Shown one piece after another: positions 9,787 through 22,100 of a stretch of 64,000 nt of DNA. This DNA is from Xiphophorus maculatus. Its lineage: Eukaryota > Chordata > Actinopteri > Cyprinodontiformes > Poeciliidae. Location: positions 9,590,979 through 9,654,978 of the forward strand of contig NC_036450.1 in NCBI RefSeq assembly GCF_002775205.1, in the 5' to 3' direction. The position numbers and the translations under genes were made by a program. The stretch's first letter is position 1; each line of letters begins with the position of its first letter. A model generated the notes under the pieces. That model was not told the DNA's origin and did no database searches. It saw only the letters and a program-made list of their open reading frames with translations.

Positions 9787-12631
9787 GGACACCATCATTG
9801 AGGGTGTTAGCAACCAGGTTTTGTTTGTAGTGGTTGTCAGTTTCACCTTCCTTGCAGGCATCTTTACTTTGCTCTGCAGGTAAACCACTAAGTCAGGCTG
9901 GTTAATTTAAATTGTTTGGAGAAAATTGTTAAAAAAATAACAAGTGCACAATAAGTGGTCACAGAAGTATACTTTTTAATATAAAAATCCAGCTAGGTAT
10001 TTCTTTCTTACTGATTTATATCTCAGAGTTCTGTGAAACCAACACATGCGTTAGAAACCAGCTGTCAAAACAATCCCAGTTGCAGTCTCCTCATGCAGTC
10101 AGAGAAGTCACCTTTAATCTTCCTGTGATCTTGTTTGAAACCTGTGTTACTAAAAAACTTCCTTTTGTCCTTTACAGACAGGAAGAGCAGAATATCCATC
10201 CTGAAAATCAGGAGCACGTTCGAGCTGTCCGACAGCAGCTTCAAACTGAGCAGGTAAGGAGGAAAACGAGCCTTACATGTTTCTAACTAAACATTTGCAA
10301 CTGGAAATGTAGGAAATATGAAAAAGGAAAAAGACTACTTTGAAATCAGTTTGATTTCTTTCCAATAATTTTAACATGTCATAAAACTAAAATTTGATTT
10401 GAATATATTGTGCAATAAAAGTACTTCCCATGTTTTCACTCTTTTTTTTTTTTTTACATAAATTTAGTTTTTGCATTTATTCTTGATGATTTTACCAGGG
10501 AAGATTAGCTCTATTTAAATCTTATTTGGGTGAGGAAAAACCTAATAAATTATTTTTAGGTATAGCTTTGTTGAAATGCCATGATTACTATCATTTCAAT
10601 TACATCTATATATTTGTATAAAGTACAAATGACTGAGCCATTTCTATTTTTCTTCTCCTCAGGATGAAAATCCGCAGGCAGAGGCTAGACAGCAGTATTA
10701 CACAGACATGTCTTGCCCTGTGTGTTTACAACAGGCTGTGCTGCCTGTGGAGACCAACTGTGGACACCTTTTCTGTGGTAATTATGTGGACTGTTTTACA
10801 AATTCATGTGTTTCTGGCATGGTTAGTATAGTAAGAAACAGAAGAAACGATGAATTGGTACAATCATTAATGTCATTTTTTTTCCTTCACATTTATACAA
10901 CATTGGTGTTCTCAATATTGCTGTTTTATGTGTTGTTTTTTTGCATAGGCTCCTGCCTTATAGCTTATTGGAGGTACGGCACCTGGCTGGGTGTGATCAA
11001 CTGCCCAATCTGCAGACAAATGGTGATTGATGCAATGCCATACGATTACCTTATAGCAATCATGCCATTGTTATGTTTTAATGCCTTTAAAGTTTGTGGG
11101 GAAAAGCAAATCTTGTGGGTTTTATAATTAAAAGAGGTGCAGTGGTTGCTTCTTATGAAGACTTAAGCGTTGCCTGATCTGCACAATTCTTTTGAGTTTG
11201 TCTGAAAAGCTTGAATACCATTGTGAAAATAAACTACTAATTATAAAAGATCTCTTACACTTGATCAACAGTTTGTTTAATTTCAGTGATTCTTAGAAAT
11301 GTTTTGTGAGATTGTGTTTTTGGATTATGTTGTTTGTCTTAGACATGTATTTTGTTTGTGTTTTTCTAGGTAACACTTCTGTTCCCATTATTTCATGAGC
11401 ACGCTGCTCCTCAGAGGGTTCAGGATGGCGAGGCCGAACCTCAGCTTATATTACGAGACATCAACGATTACAACCGAAGATTTTCTGGTCAGCCAAGATC
11501 TGTGAGTCTTTTTTTTCTTATACAGGTTGCATTGGAGATCTTTAAAGATTTTTTAAATTATATCACAATTGAAATATTGAAATATCATTCTCATATTACC
11601 TTTCCTCAAAATATTTTATTTGTATTTCCTGTATGAAGAAAAACATGTAAAGAATACACTAATATATACATAGCCCTGGAATTTAGAGTAGCATACAGTG
11701 TCTGTCATATTCAGTTGTGTAACCTTAAGGAAATCTATTCTTTTTTGGAGTAGCATAATTTCAATTGAAATTTTTATTTTAAAAAATTCACCTTTTACTT
11801 TGACTGTATGTATTTATTTTATTCTTCATTAAGAAGACAAACCCAACACTATAATAGACAACTTTAAGATACAACTTTAATAACTTTATAAAGCCTAAGT
11901 TAATGTCAGTTGGCATGTTGGTGTAAGCCAGTATAATAGTTGCATTTATTCTAACATCAACTTTTTAACTAATGTTAGCTATGATCTTACACGTTAGGTC
12001 AGTGAGCAGCATGTTCTGCAACATTTTTTTAAACTGATTATCTGAGGTTTTAGCATCGACTTAAAAGTTGTTATCCATTTTAGGCAGACAGTTTTGCTGT
12101 GTAAGATTTTCTGACTGTTTTACTTTGTTCTTCTGCTTATTTCAGCAACTGTTCTGCATTTGACTTCAAGTAGTTTTGATGTTTTCAGCAGTGACATTCA
12201 GTTTATATCATTCACACTTCATTTGTGCAGGAAATGCATATTTTCTACTTTTAGAGCTGTTTTTGTTTTTCTCATAGCTGCAGTGGATGCCGGTGAATGT
12301 GGCCTGAGTTTACAAGACGCCTTTTCATAATATTGTATCTTGTCTGTTTTCCTCCTGTCAGCTTATGGACAGGCTGCGGGACGTCCCCACCCTGCTCCGT
12401 CATGCCTTCAGGGAGATGTTTTCTGTGGGCGGACTCTTCTGGATGTTCCGGATTCGAATTCTTCTCTGTCTCGTCGGTGCCATCACCTATCTGGCCTCGC
12501 CACTCGACATTCTCCCGGAAGCTCTTTTCGGCCTTCTGGGCTTCATGGACGACTTCTTTGTGATCCTCCTCCTGTTTGTGTACATCTCTATCATGTACAG
12601 AGAAGTGGTTACGCAGAGGCTTAATGGCTAG
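9740..12631 (+). CDS. rnf170: E3 ubiquitin-protein ligase RNF170
   Basis: RNF170 is an ER-membrane RING E3 ligase that ubiquitinates activated IP3 receptors for degradation. Six coding exons: 9740-9879, 10178-10253, 10663-10777, 10949-11022, 11370-11501 and 12362-12631. The joined frame is 268 codons (human 258). A membrane segment lies at about residues 26-46 ([20 protein letters not shown]). The C3HC4 RING uses Cys90, Cys93, Cys105, His107, Cys110, Cys113, Cys129 and Cys132. [15 protein letters not shown] and [20 protein letters not shown] are near-identical to mammals, followed by two membrane segments and a TQRLNG end. The start at 9740 is chosen because it begins the family N-terminus; an upstream ATG at 9727 is out of frame. 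Intron 10778-10948 is 171 bases and open in frame (see findings). hook3 follows in the same direction. Confidence 0.97.
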
Positions 12632-15600
12632 GCCCACAAACAGATATAGGAATAAAAGAGAGATGATTATCAGAGAAGAGTTTGTTAAAAATATTGAGTT
12701 TTCTCAGAGGGCTTCACTTTAATTAAATGGACCATGAGCATCTGACTGGGCAGAGGTTAGCAAAACATTGTGAACATCAGCTTTTGCTACAAAAGTTCCC
12801 ATTGAAATTTACTAGGTGAAGGATTTCAGGCAAACAAGTTACGATCAAATGAACATGTATGAACAATGTACTGCTTCAAGATTTACCCATTTTTAAAAAG
12901 AAATCTATTAAGTTATGTGAATATCAACATAATATGGTCAACTGTGCCATACGACGTCTTGAAAGTCTTGCATTTATGGGTTAATATGTAATGATTCCAT
13001 CTGAATTTTCACTTCAAAAACAAGTGTTGAATGGTAAAAGAGTTTCTGTTTGAGCTTGTTGTCATTATAATGACGTGTAACTATGCATATTTTATGATAA
13101 CTTTTAAAGCACAGCTTGTTAAACCGGTTGGAAAAATTCTCTGAATAATTTTTTTAAGCAGCAGTTTAAATTCAGTAATCAAAACCTGCTTCCTGCATGC
13201 ATAGGGGGAATGCTTAACACTGTCTTACATAAACATTTTTAACAAGCCATTCTGAAAATAATCCTGGACAATTTTGAATGTAAATCACCAAAAAATGAAT
13301 GTGAAGTCATTTCTGTTAAGTTTACTTTAACATTCTGTTGTGAAAAGTAAATCTGGTTTGAGCTATGGAATGACATGGTCAATTCTTCAAAAGTTTGTGT
13401 ACTTTTGTATTCAGTATACTGTTGGTATTGGCATGTACAATGCAGATATTTTTTTTGTTTGTAAATAGTTTTATCAGTGGTATAGGTGTATTTTCTTCAG
13501 AGGGTGAAATGAAAGGTGCCATGTCTGTGTGCTACTGAAGAGCACTGGCTTGCACTGTCTCAGTTTAAATCCACACAGACCAACTATTTTGCTTTCAAAA
13601 GTCACTTTAATTGCCACTTCTTGCAAAAGATCTTAAAATCCTATTTTATTACAATATGATGAATGTTAAAAAAAAAATCTGAACTTTCAATTCAAGTACA
13701 TTTACTGAGTAGGAAAAAAGATGTATTTCAAGAATGAATTGCTTTTAAAAAAATCTCTGGTGTAACGATCAATACTTTGCACAGCCTTCCCTTACCTGTC
13801 AATACATTTACTCCTATTAAACTCATAATATTTCACAATGTTGGAGCATCTCCAAATGTTAACTAGAATCTCGGGTCCTGTTTTATGCCCCCATCAGCTT
13901 TTCCATATGTTTAAGGTCTGTGGAATGACAAGGCTGTAGACGGAGGCTGAAATCTGCTTACTGAATTCTGGATGGATTTTTGCATCACCTCGTTGAAAAA
14001 AGCTCAGAATGACAGATCCTTCACTGTATTTATTTTTGATTGCATCGTTTTCAAACAACAAATGTGCACAGACAATATTATAGAGTTTTAGTCTTGACTT
14101 AAATGTTGCCTGTTGCAGCTGTTCACTAGGATCATTTTTTTCTTCCTTTTTACCTCACTGTTCATGGTGTCAAAATGAATATGTGTCCTCATCTTGCATA
14201 GAGGCCAGTGGATCAGAGGTGTAGAGGGTACAGATAATTGAGGGACTGGATAATTTAAAAAAAAAAGATCTTAATTTTCATCCAGACAGAAAATGCCCTC
14301 CAAATATCAAAGGCTACGTTTTTCACTTTGCGCATGAGACTATACTACTACAATAAAAGATTTAGTCTTTTCACAAACTCCTTCCACATGCCAATACATG
14401 CATTGCATTTGTATCTTAATCTGATGCTATTATTTCCACAAAGTCGGTTTTTCTAACATTGCTTAACTGTAACTCATTTTACCTGTGTTTCCACTTGGAA
14501 AGAAAAACCCTTCTATAACAAGTTATGAGAAAGTCAGCTGCTGTGTAAATGTCAAGTTCTGTTTACAATTGTGGCATTAACTTTAAATCTTTTTCAATCC
14601 AATAAATATGTTGCACATGCCAAAATGTGGCAAACCTTTTTTTTTAATTGACTGGCAGCTCATCTACTTTGTCTCAGTGGTGTTTCAGCAACTTCCACCT
14701 CCGTTTCAACACCAAGAACAAAGCCCCTTATTATTAAGTATTATCACACCTAATTTTCTACACCTCAGAACTGGTTGGGAGAGAAACTCATATGGGGAAA
14801 CACCTCTGAGGAATCAGTTCTCGCCCTGAAATTTCACATAAGTGATTAAAAAATGCTGGATGTCAGATTTTCTGTCAAATGTGCATTCAGTCTTAACTGA
14901 AATATACATAAATCTGTATTTTTCAAGGTATTTTGATAAACTTTATAAACTTTTACATTCATAAAAGTAAAAGTTTGATGAACTTTGCACAGCAACTACA
15001 CATTGTCAAAATTAAGATTTATCCACCACAGCAAAGTCTGTAAGTTATTTTAAATTAATCCAGTGGCCTTCTGTCATGTATTTCACAATTACTTTATAGC
15101 CATGGCTCTTGTCATAGCAATGGAATGATTATACTGGTGTGTCAATGCTCACCATGACAAATCAGTGCGAGTTTCGTTATGGGCCTGGATGGGAGAAGCA
15201 GCAGTAGCTGTTTACCAAGCTTGTTGTCCCCCACAGATCAGATTAAATGGCTTGATCAAAGCATTAATTGGTTTGAAGGCAATTTCTAAAAAGAAAGAAG
15301 TAACTCTTCTATGTTTTATCACATTGGAACAACAAACAAAAAAGAATTTTGAAGGAAAATGCAAACAAAATTGTTTGTGTACTGCTACTGGAAACTACTT
15401 TTCTTAGTGATTAATACATTTTTTATCTAATCTAAACCTATGGAATTGCATAGACCATTTTCTAGAGTTAGAACTTTTACAGTTGAAGTCAAGAACTAAA
15501 TCCTTAGTAAGACTTGAAAATGGATCTTAATTTTCTTTATCTGAGCTGATTAAACTAGCGGTAAAAGGAGGAGCTGCAAAGTACTGACTCAGAAGAGCTG

Positions 15601-16000
15601 GATACAAATGCAGCCCTTCCACTCCTTTATATTGTTTAAATAAAGTAGTTTTAATTTTATAACGACTCTTGAAAAAGTAAGCTTTTTTTCCATTTGACAA
15701 TTATTCATAACTTCGAGGTGTTTTAAACTCCGATAACAAACGGTACGAAAACAAAATCTCTATGGATATTAATTGTTTTAGAAACACCATATTGCCCTAC
15801 AATCTACTGTATGTGTAGGGTATAATTTCAGTAATATTTTACATCTGAAAAGTAAAAATGAGCGAAACATGAATTTTATAAAACAAATGCTCCTATTATT
15901 GGTAATGATTTTGTTTGATAAACAATCTGTCTGAGACACATATTACATACTCTATAATAATAGAAAAAAAAAACAAACAACCCCTCTCCCAAAAAAACCT
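12632..16000 (+). other. rnf170 3' untranslated region and intergenic DNA before hook3
   Basis: No coding exon is seen. AATAAA occurs 20 bases after the stop (12651-12656) and again at 14601-14606; the distance suggests a long 3' untranslated region of up to 2 kb, but the boundary is not determined. The rest is AT-rich and unremarkable. GC content rises only from about 16010 at the hook3 promoter. Confidence 0.45.
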
Positions 16001-16009
16001 AACAGTTCT

Positions 16010-16195
16010 GCCGACTTTGCCCGCCCACAGCGCCTCCGAAAGGCGCCGGCTTGGGCAAAGCAGCGAACCCGATCACTGGCCGACGGATTGGTGAGACACA
16101 GAAAAAGCAGCAGAGATCTCTGGAGTGTATGAAGCTCGCTGTTAAGTTCGGGCTCCCTTCGCCACGCAGACTCAGCCAGCCTACGTGAACTAACC
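16010..16195 (+). promoter_or_regulatory. hook3 CpG-rich promoter and 5' leader with upstream ORF
   Basis: A local CpG-rich patch (around 16010-16080) contrasts with the AT-rich surroundings and precedes the hook3 ATG. It includes GCGCC/GGCGC facing each other at 16030-16046. An upstream ORF starts at 16129 (MKLAVKFG...) and stops at 16188, seven bases before the main ATG at 16196, which has a good ACC-ATG-A context. The CpG patch continues into intron 1, where GCTAGC motifs cluster at 16312-16370. Confidence 0.55.
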
Positions 16196-19100
16196 ATGAG
16201 TACATCAGAGTCATTGGATCGAATGGAACTCTGCGAAAGTCTCTTGACATGGGTAAATAATTAAATCAGACTGGTTTTTATAATGACAGACAGCTCTCCG
16301 GCGCCGGGGCGATGCTAGCTAGCATAGAAGAGCTAGCGATAGCTCCTGGAGCTAACAGAGGAAACGTTAGCTGGCTAAAGGAAAATGACACTTTGGTTAC
16401 GTATGCAGGCCAGCTGTTTGCTGTGTTTAGCCACCATCCACCATCGTGTGACCAGAATTTCGATTCCAGCACAAATCAAATATGCTGTTACTTAATGTTA
16501 GCTCAACTTTCTGGTTCTGAAATCTCAGCTGTATGTAAAAACAGTAGATTCAGACAACATGGGTGTTAAATATTCTTTAGTTTAGCATTTCTTTGGCGAA
16601 GCCTCCCCTCCCCTTAGATACTTAAACGTGTCAGTTTTGAGGCTGAATTCCTGTCATTGTTGTCAATGTAGCATGACGCTCACTCGTTCTTCTTTATTCT
16701 TTCTACTGATCCAGCTGTCAGATACACGAAGCTTCCCTAGGCATTCATATGTGCTCTCTCAAAATCTAGCCAAACTTGGAATTATAGATCTAAACTACAG
16801 GGCTGAAAAGCTGTCAGACCCCAAAGTCACATGGTTTCCTGTCGTTCATGTTTACATTGTTGGAGAAAATCTCCCAGCTCCCTTTAGTCAGAGATGTAAT
16901 ACGTCTGCTGTTGTTCACCCTGTTTGGTAAATTAGAAATGTAATGTTTGTTGTTGTACATTTGATCAGTGTTCTCAGAAAACATGTCAAAATTGCTCGTC
17001 ACATGTTTACAGCTCAGGAAAGTGTATATATTTACATTACAGATTCAGATATCTCTTATTGTCCAGGTAAAAGAAATGTTTGAAATTTTCACCACTGAAA
17101 CTGTCTTTTACTGATTATGAACCGATGAAGGGAAAACAATTTGATTCTGAACTCTTTACTGACTGACTGGTACATGTCTGCTGTAAAACTATAACATTTA
17201 TTAAAGAACATGCAGCACTTTGTCTCCTTTTTATATGTTACGGTACTTGGAAAAAAAGTAGCATGTGTTAAGAATCAAGATCGCCAGTTCAGAACTATAA
17301 GAAAAGAAAAAGAAAATACAAAACATAAATTGGTATCAACCTGGAAGTGGTTGATTGGTGCATCTATTCTTTACAAAGATATTTATTTTCACTGCAAAAG
17401 TTCATCTGTTTATGCAACTTAGAACTTTCCAGTGTTATTTTTTTTATTTATTTAGACAACACTGATTATGGATTGTCAGATATGTCTTGTTATGAAACTT
17501 GTCATAAGAAACATTTTGTCACACAAACCGCCTGCATGGGTCAGTAACCTGTGTAACAAAGACAGGCATGTGGCACTGATTGAAGAGCTTGATATATTCT
17601 TGCTTTGTTGTATCTGTATTCCTCATCATTGCCTAGTGCGTCCTGCTGTCTGGATGCAAACTGAAGAACACATCTGATTACTGTCTGTTACTTAACCTGT
17701 AGTCTTTTGTTTTAATTCCCTTTCTTATGGTTGAACATTTAATTTTCCCAGCTGTTTCCACAAACCTGTAGGTGTGGATTTCCTCTTTGACCTCGCTTGA
17801 CCCTTCAGTTTTGTGTTTACATTTGTAGGCTTAGTTTCAGTTTCAGCAGTCCATCGTAAACCTGCTGGATTTGGTATCCCTGTTTTTACTTGACCTGTGC
17901 TAGCTGTGGATGAGAATTTCCATTGTGAATTAGTTGATATAATTAAAGCCTCTTCTAGCTTTTTATTTGAGCCCGTTTATCCTGCAGTGCTGGGCAGTGT
18001 GCTTGAAGCAAACTGGATGTAATCTGAAGCAAGTGCGAATGTTGAGCCTTTTGAATGTTTCACATTACATGATGGTTAGGTTTCAGATTAATTAAACTGA
18101 TTCAGCATATTGGTTTATGCTAATTTCAATGCATCTTTATTATATCACCAAGAGGCAATTTAGTAAACAGTAAATTATAAACGGTAAACATTTACATTAT
18201 GTCTTTTATGAGACTGACATCTGCTGCTTAGTTATCAGTGCACCACAAAGGCTGTCAGTAACAGATTGGGGTTATAGTGGATCCAGTACCAGAGAAATGT
18301 TCAGACAAACCATTTGAAAGTGTGTGTACTCCGGCTCTAACTGCACAGAAAGCTTAATAAAGCAACATGAGGCCCGATTCACAGATACACAATGTGTAAA
18401 GCAAGCCACCTGCATCGCTCTCTGCTACTTCTATACCATTGGTTCCACATGAGAATCAAATCGCTTAAATACTTTATCTGGTTGTGTACCAGTTCAGTAG
18501 ATGTGAACTACTAGTTATGATCACTGTTTTTTAGTGTGTTAAACATAGGAAAACCGGTGAGTTTGTATGATTATTTTTTATTTTTTTTAAGCGGCTGGTT
18601 TCAAATTGTCTGAATATGTTTAACTCTGCAACAGCAGATGTTGCTCTGTTTTCCAATTTGCCGCTGAAGTTTCCAGGATTGTCAAACAGGTTATTCCCTA
18701 TGTGAAAATGTTTTCATCCCTTTCGTCTCTCTGCATCCCATTAGTGTTTTAAGTGCCAGTTCATCCCATGTTTTCCTTCCTTCCTCATCTTTCCTGCAAA
18801 AGGAAATGATGCAGAGCAAATGTTGTAGCTCAAAACATTTAGAACAATGTTTCTTCCCACTGCCTACTTTATGGCTGGGCTTCAGTTCTCTCCCCAGAAT
18901 GAATATGGAATTGAACATCATTTTGAGATGCACCGTTTTCCACTATTTACCATCTGTGATCTCAGTCAGCAATATCTGTTTCTCCTCATAGTACCTCAAA
19001 CTGGAGAAAAGTGAGTAGCATAGACATTAGAGAAGATAATGTGTACGCTTAAATCAGCAGAGGTTCTTACTTTCAGTAGTTAGATAGATTGATGAAGGAA

Positions 19101-22100
19101 GTGTAACTGCGTTTTTTTAAAGTAAATGATGAGAAACTAAGAATTTTGTTTTTTACATACCCATAATAAATATGGAACATAAGCTCCCTCTAAGCATGAT
19201 AGTAGTTTTCAAGTGTTTTTCACCAAGTTTGCTGTCCTTTTGCTATTTTGCTTCTTAAATGATGTATTTAAAAAGTATATTCTGACATTAGAAGTTTAGT
19301 TAGTTACTACAGAGTGTTATAATACATCAAGTTTGAGATGATGCACAAAACTACGTTTACAAGCTGAGCTGAGGATTTACATGTATTATGAGGAAGAACG
19401 GGGAATCCAGTTTTTGCTTTGTTATAAGCAAAGGTTCTTTCAGCCATCTGAGCAGCAGTGTTCAGCAGCATGTGAAAGGGGTTGGGGGTTCAGAAGTGGG
19501 TGACTGGCATTTCATTGACAGAGCTTTAACTATAGGGAAATATGACAGACTTTTTTTTAAATAGAAGAGTAAGTTCTATGCCTCATTTGAGATTTGGTAA
19601 TCTAGCTCTTCAAGTACTCTGATGCCAGTTAGAGCTAGAAATTGAAATTCCAAAAACTGAAAAGACCCATTCATAAAAATGGATCCTGAAGCCAAAAAAT
19701 GAAAATGAAATAAAATAGAGAAGCTAATGGATGTATGTTCTTGTATGTTTTATGTTCTTAGAGAGCTTAGAGTTGCCTCTTACATTTCCTCCCAGTATGG
19801 AAAAATGAGGCAACCTAACAATCAGACTTCAAGCCTCGTCTTTTTTCTTACTGTTTGCATTCCTGCCACAAGTTTCCCTCCTCCCATGTTTCATTGGCAT
19901 CTACACTGAAGAATATAATATCCGTTACAGCTGCATACTTTCTGCCTGTACTAGCAGGAGAAAACTGCAACTGTGGGGAAAAGACAGTGATGACATGGCA
20001 TGTGAGGTAGTGTGGACAGAAGAATAGGATCCGAAAATTATTGAGGTGATGGAACAGGAAGTAAGTGGTGAGGAGAAGCAAAGTGGACTTGGACAGTGCG
20101 TGTAAATACTCAGATTGTACTTTCAGTAAGTTCTTTCTGAAATATCTACTTCTACTGGCAAATAAACATCCAGTTTAGCTTGTGTTTCCTGGCACAAAAA
20201 CATGTCTTTAAATTCTCTGACGACAGATATTTTCCACCTGTTTCCCTGCCACTGTTAGGAGCATAATACTCCGTGTCGTACTGCAGATATTTTGGACACA
20301 ATTCTAAAAATGCATGAAGAAGATTCCCACCCAAATTCACAGTAATATTATCAGACCTGTTAACAATGCCGATGGTGTTTTATGAACCACTAGAGGGCAC
20401 AATAAACTTTAAAAACAAGTTTAAATTCACAACCTTATTCTAAAACAAAAACTGTTTCATTCTCTTTTTAGTTTGCATACTACAAAGTAATCAAAATGTT
20501 GACATTCCACTGTGTTAAACAGTAACATTGGTTAATCTGTTGGCAGCTTACCCTAAAAATGCATGTGTGTGTGTGTGTGTGTTTGCCTACTGCTTACACA
20601 GATCCAAACATTTGGAGTAGAAGCACCATGTAAGACAGTTGAAGATTTGACCAGTGGGGTGGTAATGGCCCAAGTCCTGCAGAAAATGTGAGTTTTTTTT
20701 TTTTAAATTTATTTTTCCATTTATTTGTTTATTTCACTGTTATGTTTTTGTCTTGACACATTTATGCTGCCAAACACTAATATTTTCTTTGATTTTTTTT
20801 TTTAGAGATATATCATATTTTAATGATACTTGGATTACCAGAATCAAGCCAGACGCCGGGGACAACTGGAGGTTAAAGGTCAGCGCTGCCCTTTCTGAAC
20901 AGTAAGTCTATGGAGTTGTATGGTAGTAATGAAGAAATTTAACCAAGTTTGTGTTTTTACAGGTCAGCAATCTAAAGAAAATCTTGAAAGCCATACTGGA
21001 CTATTACCAGGAGGTAAGAACATGCAACTATGCAAGTTTTGATTTAGTCTCTCTCAGGTTTAGATGATTTTGTTATAGATAAAATAAATATTTAATGTTT
21101 TTCTTTTCAGGTCTTAGGTCAACACATCAATGATTTCACACTACCAGATGTAAATTTGATAGGAGAGCACTCTGATGCTGCAGAACTCGGGAGAATGTTA
21201 CAACTCATTCTGGGCTGTGCCGTTAACTGCGAACAGAAACAAGGTGCTTATTTCACCCTCTGATAATAAAGCTGGTATAGATTATCAGCAGATGAACTGT
21301 GTCTATGCAGCACGATCTGATTGATTTTGTTTGCTGTTTTGCATTGTGTAGAATACATCCAGACCATAATGGTGATGGAGGAATCCGTACAGCATGTCGT
21401 CATGACCGCCATTCAGGAGGTGGACATTTTGTTCTGACATTTATGTTATTTTGACTCATCCTTTGTATTTTTAATTTATTGTAAACAATCAATGGGTGTT
21501 CCCCCCCCCCCCCCCCCCCCCTTTGCAGCTGATGAGTAAAGAGACTGCTGTCACCCCTGGAGGAAATGACTCGTATGTAGATCTGGACAGAGAGGTATGG
21601 ACAGTTTTATTATTAACAAGATCAATTACATTTTGCTGGATGCCAGAAGAATGACAGCTTCTTTTATGAGGGACTGAGATCAGCAGTATATTAAGGGGTG
21701 TTGTCAGTTTTTAAGTCCAATCTGTTCTTTTCACATGATACAATCTATATTGTAAAATGGATCTGTGCCTTCTGGAGTGAACCTTCCTTACAACATGAGG
21801 GAACATGTTCTAATTGAACCATGGTCTTAAAAACGAAGATCTTTATCACATAGTGCCTTTTCAAGCTGTTATTTGACTTTTTAGTTTGCTTCTTTGACCT
21901 GATTAAAAGCACAGTATTTTAAGACTACATAAACATCTAAATTTGGAATTAATAGAAAAAAAAATCTAATTATTCTTACAAATTGACATAATGTTGTTTA
22001 TCCTAGTGTCTGAGCTAAAGAAGAAGTTTTTGTCTGTTTTGATGCCAGTGAGCAACAAATGGTCATGTCGTTAACACAATATAAATATCTGCTTTCAGCT

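Larger units (their letters stand above)
16253..20601 (+). other. hook3 intron 1 (4.3 kb)
   Basis: No exon is recognised. It contains the 14-base perfect palindrome ATGCTAGCTAGCAT (16312-16325), a CTCF-like site at 20387-20399, and a GT microsatellite at 20564-20581 just 20 bases before the exon 2 acceptor. Open frames of 60-100 codons show no family resemblance. Confidence 0.6.

Noticed and set aside
10708-11127. A separate 139-codon gene
   Set aside because: It is rnf170 exons plus the open intron between them and is explained by that gene; the open intron is reported as a finding.
12272-12637. 121-codon minus-strand frame
   Set aside because: It is the antisense shadow of the last rnf170 exon.
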